From contig DATATM010000013.1 of NCBI GenBank assembly GCA_036268775.1, positions 1-64,000 of the forward strand: 64,000 nt of DNA, read 5' to 3'. This document shows positions 58,957-64,000 of this stretch, piece after piece. Each line of letters starts with the position of its first letter. The stretch's first letter is position 1. Under the pieces are notes generated by a model. That model searched no databases. It saw only the letters and a list, made by a program, of their open reading frames with translations, and was not told the origin of the DNA. The stretch is from DASZIT01 sp036268775. GTDB lineage: Bacteria > Actinomycetota > Acidimicrobiia > Acidimicrobiales > RAAP-2. The position numbers and the translations under genes were made by a program.

Positions 58957-60227
58957 GAACGGCTCCTTGGTGCCTGGAGTGACGGGTCGAGCTCGTCGAA
59001 CTCGCCGAACGCGGCGTCGAAGGCTTCGAGGGTCGGGGTGATGGTGGCGCTCGGCCCCACCTTCCCGGTCAAGGCCTCGACCGTCTTCAGCCCGTGGCCG
59101 GTGACCATGGCCACCACCCGCTCGTCGGGCCGGATCACCCCCTGGGCCGCCAACTTGGCCAGGGTGGCAATCGTCACCCCGCCGGCGGTCTCCGCGAAGA
59201 TCCCCTCGGTGCGGGCCAAGAGCTTGATGCCGTCGATGACCTCATCGTCGGTCACCGCCGCACACGACCCGCCCGACTTCCGGATGACGTCGAGGGCGTA
59301 CCAGCCGTCGGCCGGATTGCCGATGGCCAGCGATTTGGCGATGGTCGACGGCTTCACCGGCCGGATGGCGTCGGTCCCCTCCGCGAAGGCGGTGGCCACC
59401 GGGGCACACCCCACCGACTGGGCCCCGGAGATCCGGACCGAGGGCACCTGGTCGAGCAGGCCCACCCGGCCCAGCTCCTCGAACCCCTTGGCGATCTTGG
59501 TCAGCTGGCTGCCGGAACCGATCGGCACCACCACGTGGTCGGGGGCCTCCCAGCCGAGTTGCTCGGCCACCTCGAAGGCGAGGGTCTTGGAGCCCTCGGC
59601 GTAGTAGGTGCGGACGTTGACATTCACGAACGCCCACGACGGCCGCTCGCTGGTCAACTCGGCGCACAACCGGTTGACGTCGTCGTAGGTGCCGTCGACG
59701 GCGATGACCCGGCCGCCGTAGACGGTGGTCATGGTGATCTTGGCCTGCTCGAGATCGGAGGGGATCAGCACCACCGAGTCCATCCCCGCCCGGGCGGCGT
59801 GGGCCGCCACCGAGTTGGCCAGGTTCCCGGTCGAGGCACAGGCGGCCACCTTGAAGCCGAGCTGGCGGGCCTTGGTCAGCGCCACCGACACCACCCGGTC
59901 CTTGAACGAGCCGGTGGGGTTGGCGGTGTCGTCCTTGATCCACAGCTCGCCGAGGCCGAGCTCGGCGGCCAGCCGCTCGGCCCGCACCAGCGGGGTGAAC
60001 CCGGCGCCCAGGTCGACCGGGGCGGCGTCGACCACCGGCAACAGGTCGGCGTATCGCCAGATCGACCTCGGTCCGGCGGCGATCCGCTCGCGGGTCACCG
60101 TCGAGGCGATCCGCTCGTAGTCGTAGGTCACTTCGAGGGGCCCGAAGCAGTAGTCGCAGACGTGCAGCGCTTCGGCCGGATAGGCGCGCCCACACTCTCG
60201 ACAGCGCAGCCCAGTTACAAAGTCCAC
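58953..60227 (-). CDS. thrC: Threonine synthase
   Basis: 424 residues. An N-terminal zinc-ribbon-like part (CRECGRAYP, CDYCFGPL) precedes the PLP-fold-II domain with the Schiff-base Lys in PTGSFKDRVV and the Ser/Gly phosphate loop. It converts O-phosphohomoserine to threonine. The zinc-ribbon form is the type often found next to MoaD/ThiS proteins in actinobacteria, so sulfur-linked substrates are an alternative. A perfect 8-bp hairpin lies 44 bases upstream. Confidence 0.92.
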   Translation of the reverse strand: MDFVTGLRCRECGRAYPAEALHVCDYCFGPLEVTYDYERIASTVTRERIAAGPRSIWRYADLLPVVDAAPVDLGAGFTPLVRAERLAAELGLGELWIKDDTANPTGSFKDRVVSVALTKARQLGFKVAACASTGNLANSVAAHAARAGMDSVVLIPSDLEQAKITMTTVYGGRVIAVDGTYDDVNRLCAELTSERPSWAFVNVNVRTYYAEGSKTLAFEVAEQLGWEAPDHVVVPIGSGSQLTKIAKGFEELGRVGLLDQVPSVRISGAQSVGCAPVATAFAEGTDAIRPVKPSTIAKSLAIGNPADGWYALDVIRKSGGSCAAVTDDEVIDGIKLLARTEGIFAETAGGVTIATLAKLAAQGVIRPDERVVAMVTGHGLKTVEALTGKVGPSATITPTLEAFDAAFGEFDELDPSLQAPRSRS

Positions 60228-60270
60228 AATGCTCTCCTCATCGCTCGGGCATTGGCACCTGGAACTTCAT

Positions 60271-60294
60271 TCCGACCCATTTGGGCGGGTCGGA
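60271..60294. promoter_or_regulatory. Perfect hairpin in the thrC/gpgS divergent region
   Basis: TCCGACCC, loop ATTTGGGC, GGGTCGGA: eight base pairs, 44 bases before the thrC ATG and 146 before gpgS. It could be an operator for either promoter or an early stem in the thrC mRNA. Confidence 0.4.
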
Positions 60295-60439
60295 GGTGGT
60301 TCTGGTTGCCGCAGCGTCACAGGCCCCGGTGCCTCAGCTGCTCTGGATGATGGTGTCTATGTTGGACGATAACGGGGTGCCGCGTCAATGGCGGCCCGGG
60401 GATCGCCCCGGTTACGGCGCCGAATACAGTGGGGTGACT

Positions 60440-61300
60440 ATGGCCCAGCAGCGGAGCGGAGACGACCAGATGCCGGCCGAGCCCTCCCTTCAGCCCTCCA
60501 CACCCGGCCATCGCTGCTATCCGCACTCCCGCTTTGATGCGGCCACGTTGGCCGAGGTCAAGGGCACCCGCCGCATCTCGGTCTGCATCCCCGCCCGCAA
60601 TGAAGCCGCCACCGTCGGCAGCATCGTGGCGACCATCGTCAACACCCTCACCGGGGTGGCCGGCGGGGTGCCGCTGGTCGACGAGGTGCTGGTGGTCGAC
60701 GACGGGTCGATCGACGGAACCGGGGAGCTGGCCCGCCAGGCCGGTGCCCGGGTGGTCCCGGCCGAACGCGGCATCGAGGGACCGACCCCCGGCAGCAAGG
60801 GACAGGCGATGCGGACCGCCCTCGAGGTGACCGACGGGGACCTGGTGGCCTTCGTGGATGCCGACGTCACCAACTTCGGGCCCCACTTCGTCACCGGGCT
60901 CCTCGGCCCCCTCCTCGTCGACGACTCGACCAGCCTGGTGAAGGGCTACTACCAGCGTCCCCTCCACGGTGCCCCCGGCGGCGGTGGCCGGGTCACCGAG
61001 CTGGTGGCCAAGCCGATCATCGATCTGCTGTTTCCCGACCTCACCGGGATCCTCCAGCCGTTGGCCGGGGAGACCGCCGCCCCCCGGTCGGTCCTGGAGA
61101 AGTGCGGGTTGGCCGACGGCTACCAGGTCGAGCTGGCGTTGTTGATCGATGTGGCCGTTGACTTCGGGGCGGACACCATCGCCCAGGTCGACCTCGGGGT
61201 CCGGGCCCACCGGAACCGGCCGCTGTCGGAACTCCGCCCCCAGGCCACCGACATCCTGCGCACCGCCCTGGCCCGGGCCGACCTCACCCGAGGTCTCTAG
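60440..61300 (+). CDS. gpgS: Glucosyl-3-phosphoglycerate synthase
   Basis: 286 residues from ATG 60440. A GT-A/GT2 glycosyltransferase with VCIPARNEAATVGSIV, VVDDGSIDGTGEL and the metal DxD motif FVDADVTNFG, and late segment GILQPLAGETAAPRSVLE with YQVELALLID. GpgS transfers glucose from a nucleotide sugar to 3-phosphoglycerate, starting glucosylglycerate or methylglucose lipopolysaccharide synthesis. A phosphatase (GpgP) is not next to it. Confidence 0.9.
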   Translation: MAQQRSGDDQMPAEPSLQPSTPGHRCYPHSRFDAATLAEVKGTRRISVCIPARNEAATVGSIVATIVNTLTGVAGGVPLVDEVLVVDDGSIDGTGELARQAGARVVPAERGIEGPTPGSKGQAMRTALEVTDGDLVAFVDADVTNFGPHFVTGLLGPLLVDDSTSLVKGYYQRPLHGAPGGGGRVTELVAKPIIDLLFPDLTGILQPLAGETAAPRSVLEKCGLADGYQVELALLIDVAVDFGADTIAQVDLGVRAHRNRPLSELRPQATDILRTALARADLTRGL

Positions 61301-61379
61301 GTCCCTCACCCGGGCCCGGACGCGGCGAAAGCCACGACCCTCACGGCCGCGGCTTTCGCTTGATCCATCGGCCGTCCGG

Positions 61380-63023
61380 TCAGGAAGCGGTACCCACCCG
61401 GCCCGGTTCCCCGCAACCCGAGCCGACCAACGCCGGCTCCCGCCACTCCTCTTCCGATTCCGGCAACGACTCCGACTCCGACCGATCCGACCCGTCGACA
61501 CCGGACAAAGCGCCCGATACGACGTCCGAGTCCAGGTCGACGCCGAGACCCTCCAGCTCCGCGGCTGCCGCCCGCACCCGGGCCCGGCCCGGCACCAGCA
61601 GGGCGGCCAGCGCCCCGACGATCACCACCACCGCTCCCACCGCGATGGCCGGCTTCAGCCCGTTCACGTATTGCTGACCGGAGGCGTAGCTGCCCGAGGA
61701 GGAGAACACCGCCCCGAGGACGGCGATGCCGAGCACCCCGCCCAGCTCCCGGAAGGCACTGTTGGTGCCCGAGGCCACCCCTTCCAGCCGGGCAGGGACC
61801 GAACCCAAGACCAAAGACGCCAGTGGGACGAAGAACAGGGTCATGCCGACGCCCGCCACCACGAAGGCAGGGACGAAGTCGATGTAGGGCGTGGTCGGGT
61901 TGGTGAGGGCCACCAGCCAGAACAACCCGGCGGACTGGAGGATCAGCCCGCTGACCACCAGGATCTTCCCTCCCCACCGCTCAGCCAACAGGCCGACCAC
62001 CGGAGCCAGGAGCATGGCCATCCCCGTCCAGGGCAGCACCCGCAGCCCGGCGCTGAGCGGGGAGTACCCCTGCACCGTCTGGAGGAACTGGGAGAGGAAG
62101 AAGATGGAGCCGAACATCCCGAAGCTGAACAACATGGCGGTCACGTTCACCGCCGCGAACGCCCGGTTGGCGAACAGCCGGACGTCGAGCATCGGGTGGC
62201 CCGACCGCAGCTCCCACCAGAGGAAGGCGGCGAGGGCGGCGATCCCGATGGCGAAGGAGGAGACGACGCCCTCGCTGCTCCAGCCGTGGGCGTTGCCCCG
62301 GACCAGGCCGAAGACCATCCCGAACAGGCCCACGCTGACCAGCCCGACTCCGGCCAAGTCGAGGCGGGAGGGGGAGCCGTGCGACTCGCGGAGCTTCCAC
62401 CAGGCCAGCGGGACCAGCACCAGCCCGATCGGCACGTTCAACCAGAAGATGTACTGCCAGGCCCATCCGGTGGTGACCGCCCCGCCCACCAGCGGGCCGA
62501 AGGCCACCGCGGTGCCGCCGATCGCCCCCCAGATGCCGAGGGCGGCATTCCGGCGCTCGGGGGTGACCGCCGCGCTGAGGAGGGTGAGGGACAGCGGCAT
62601 GATCATGGCGCCGCCGGCGCCCTGCACCGCCCGGGCGGCGATCAGGATGGCGATGTTGGGGGAGAGGGCGGCGGCCGCGGAGGCCACCGTGAAGATGGCG
62701 ATCCCCAGCACGAAGATGCGCCGCCTCCCGAACCGCTCGCCGATGGCGGCGGCGGTCAGCAGGAGCACCGCGAAGGTCAGGGTGTAGGCGTTCACCGTCC
62801 ACTCCAGCCCGGAGAGCCCGGCGTGGAGGTGGACCCGGATGACCGGCAGGGCGGTCGAGACCACCAGGTTGTCGAGCGAGGCCATGAACAGCGCCAGGCC
62901 GGTGATCACGATGGCCCACACCGCCCTCGAACGCGCCCCCCGTCCGGATGGCGCTTCCGCCACCGGGGGTCCGGAATCGGTGGGAGGGGCGACGGCACCG
63001 GAGGGGTCGAGGGCGGTGGTCAT
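61380..63023 (-). CDS. MFS drug/solute efflux transporter, DHA2 type
   Basis: 547 residues with AAGGAG before the ATG. Fourteen membrane helices are expected. Motif A is in GERFGRRRIFVLG and motif B-like SLDNLVVSTALPVI at helix 1. This is the EmrB/QacA type of proton-driven efflux pump. It carries an acidic C-terminal tail of about 75 residues (SESESLPESEEEW) that is not part of the membrane core. It lies downstream of a TetR gene with operator-like sites on both sides. Confidence 0.9.
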   Translation of the reverse strand: MTTALDPSGAVAPPTDSGPPVAEAPSGRGARSRAVWAIVITGLALFMASLDNLVVSTALPVIRVHLHAGLSGLEWTVNAYTLTFAVLLLTAAAIGERFGRRRIFVLGIAIFTVASAAAALSPNIAILIAARAVQGAGGAMIMPLSLTLLSAAVTPERRNAALGIWGAIGGTAVAFGPLVGGAVTTGWAWQYIFWLNVPIGLVLVPLAWWKLRESHGSPSRLDLAGVGLVSVGLFGMVFGLVRGNAHGWSSEGVVSSFAIGIAALAAFLWWELRSGHPMLDVRLFANRAFAAVNVTAMLFSFGMFGSIFFLSQFLQTVQGYSPLSAGLRVLPWTGMAMLLAPVVGLLAERWGGKILVVSGLILQSAGLFWLVALTNPTTPYIDFVPAFVVAGVGMTLFFVPLASLVLGSVPARLEGVASGTNSAFRELGGVLGIAVLGAVFSSSGSYASGQQYVNGLKPAIAVGAVVVIVGALAALLVPGRARVRAAAAELEGLGVDLDSDVVSGALSGVDGSDRSESESLPESEEEWREPALVGSGCGEPGRVGTAS

Positions 63024-63050
63024 GACGGGGTTCTCCTTGCGGTGATGAAT

Positions 63051-63092
63051 GTCCGATTGAGTGATGTCCGATTGAGTGATGTCCGATTGAGT
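63051..63092. repeat. Three tandem 15-bp repeats in the MFS leader
   Basis: GTCCGATTGAGTGAT occurs three times in a row (last copy imperfect), 28 bases before the MFS ATG. On the minus strand each holds CACTCA, half of the TetR-type operator seen nearby. Confidence 0.8.
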
Positions 63093-63188
63093 CGATTGGT
63101 TCGATGGAGGGGTGCGGCGGCGGGTGGCGTCGAGGCGGCCCCGCCGCGCCGCCAACGGTCCGGGTCCCCGGCTCCAGCCCGACTTAGG

Positions 63189-63206
63189 TTGTGAGTGGTT
63201 ACTACC
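63189..63206. promoter_or_regulatory. TetR-operator-like site 2 (between tetR and MFS genes)
   Basis: On the minus strand GGTAGT is followed by ACCACTCACAA, identical to the core of site 1 except that four central bases are missing. It lies 166 bases before the MFS ATG, a good place to control the efflux gene separately. Confidence 0.5.
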
Positions 63207-63250
63207 TAACCGGGGCAAAAAAAAGGGGACTGACAAGGGCTGATTCATGT

Positions 63251-63880
63251 TCATGCCGATACCTCCGTATCGAGCTCGGCTTCGGAGCGTCGCCGCTCCT
63301 CGAGGGCGCGACTGGCGGCAGCCACGGCTTCGGACTTTTCGGATGGGGGACAGAACGACTGGGCCCAGTGATCGGGGATCGACAGCAGGTCGATGGCCGT
63401 CATGACGTTGATCATCATCCCGGCGGAGAAGAACTGGCGGACCGCCTCCTCGTCGAGGCCGAGACGCTCGTCGATCAGATGCCACAGCACCTCGAAGGTG
63501 CGCCGGCAGCAACGGGCGATGTCGGCATCCCCGCAGGCGGCGGCGAAACCGTGCATCTGCACCTGGAGCAGATCCGGATCCTGCATCAACTCCAGGTAGG
63601 CGTCGCCCATCGCATGGAGGGCTTCCTCCCCCTCGAGGTCCTCGGCGGCGTTGGTCAGCTCCCGGATGATCCGATCCCCCACCAGGTCGTAGGTGGCGAT
63701 GAAGAGATCCTTCTTGGTGCCGAATAGGCGGAACAGGTAGGGCTGGGAGATCCCGGCCCGGGTGGCGATGGCGTCGGTGGAGGTGCCGGCGTACCCGGAG
63801 CGGGCGAACTCGGTGATGGCGGCGGCCAACACCGAGGTGCGCCGCTCGTCTGCCGTCTGTCGGGTGGAAACCATCACCAT
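63251..63880 (-). CDS. TetR-family transcriptional repressor
   Basis: 209 residues from MVMVSTRQTADERR. The helix-turn-helix FARSGYAGTSTDAIATRAGISQPYLFRLFGTKKDLF is complete; the ligand domain is helical with CGDADIARCCRRTFEV. It should repress itself and the downstream MFS exporter until the exported compound binds. A near-palindromic site overlaps its own start region. Confidence 0.9.
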   Translation of the reverse strand: MVMVSTRQTADERRTSVLAAAITEFARSGYAGTSTDAIATRAGISQPYLFRLFGTKKDLFIATYDLVGDRIIRELTNAAEDLEGEEALHAMGDAYLELMQDPDLLQVQMHGFAAACGDADIARCCRRTFEVLWHLIDERLGLDEEAVRQFFSAGMMINVMTAIDLLSIPDHWAQSFCPPSEKSEAVAAASRALEERRRSEAELDTEVSA

Positions 63881-63884
63881 GCCA

Positions 63885-63906
63885 TTGTGAGTGGTCACTC
63901 ACTACC
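63885..63906. promoter_or_regulatory. TetR-operator-like site 1 (autoregulation)
   Basis: GTGAGTG-GT-CACTCAC, a perfect 7-bp inverted repeat with a 2-base centre at 63887-63902, flanked by TT and TACC. It starts 5 bases before the tetR ATG and shares ACCACTCACAA with site 2. Confidence 0.6.
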
Positions 63907-63978
63907 TTGTCAAGTGGCCAGGTGCGGGCCTTGGAATTGGCCGGGTTCGGACCCACCCCCACCGGGTAGCGTCTTCAC

Positions 63979-64000
63979 ATGGCAGGCACCCCCTCGGGTC
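63979..64000 (+). CDS. Start of a gene cut by the window edge
   Basis: An ATG at 63979 opens MAGTPSG and continues past the window. It is divergent from tetR by about 100 bases. Too little is present to name it. Confidence 0.3.

Noticed and set aside
63051..63092. CRISPR array
   Set aside because: Three 15-bp direct repeats without spacers and no cas genes.

Overview
This is a high-GC chromosomal window, most likely from the actinobacterial class Acidimicrobiia or a close uncultured relative. The clues are 42-residue secreted repeats of the GYWLVASDGGIF type, F420-type PPOX and GpgS enzymes, DUF222/HNH proteins, a CysO-like sulfur carrier next to ThrC and GroEL, a HemQ-type haem protein, and many Thr/Pro/Ser-rich exported tails. 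The class is inferred from protein style; no rRNA is present. Almost all of the window is coding, with frequent 4- or 8-base gene overlaps.

Layout. 0-3.3 kb: transposase remnant at the edge, a secreted repeat protein, an EthD-domain protein, a methyltransferase and a hexapeptide acyltransferase. 3.4-13.3 kb: a cell-surface and signalling island. It holds two tandem GGDEF proteins with extracytoplasmic tails and a conserved leader; a three-gene operon for a TIG-domain protein with a sortase-type anchor (VHTGEPW), a sortase and a Pro/Thr-rich membrane protein; and, divergently, an ECF sigma factor fused to a membrane and outside domain. 13.4-19.1 kb: patatin lipase, a PD-(D/E)XK-like nuclease overlapping its apparently catalytically dead paralogue, an acyl-CoA synthetase and an SDR. 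19.2-27.2 kb: a minus-strand block with Ogt, Ada-AlkA, S4-domain, YkgJ, GNAT, minizincin, PPOX and a FtsX-type ABC exporter. 27.3-32.7 kb: enoyl-CoA hydratase, S33 peptidase lipoprotein, a GH43-like protein fused to the 42-residue repeats, small membrane proteins and a VOC protein.

33-41.4 kb: a 1198-residue exported protein of unknown function, divergent from a TPR-type regulator with a perfect 17-bp palindrome between them, then VOC, polysaccharide deacetylase, tRNA-Ser(UGA) and pheA. 41.4-44.7 kb: larB-larC (nickel-pincer cofactor) and an HNH protein. 44.8-47.5 kb: an LpdA-like quinone reductase and two lipoproteins, one an FKBP. 47.7-51.9 kb: ECF sigma and membrane anti-sigma candidate, followed by an exported-protein operon and very small genes. 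51.9-56.6 kb: DCC, GNAT and NUDIX, then the hemQ-larE-NIL-methyltransferase operon. 56.7-60.2 kb: groL with CIRCE, cysO and thrC. 60.4-64 kb: gpgS and a TetR-MFS efflux pair with operator-like repeats.

The best candidates for under-described biology are the sortase/VHTGEPW/membrane-sigma neighbourhood at 7.7-13.3 kb, the nuclease and pseudo-nuclease pair at 14.6-16.4 kb, and the duplicated GGDEF genes with their conserved leader. LarB, LarC and LarE are all present but split over two loci, and no LarA-type client enzyme is seen. No CRISPR array, prophage or complete insertion sequence was found.
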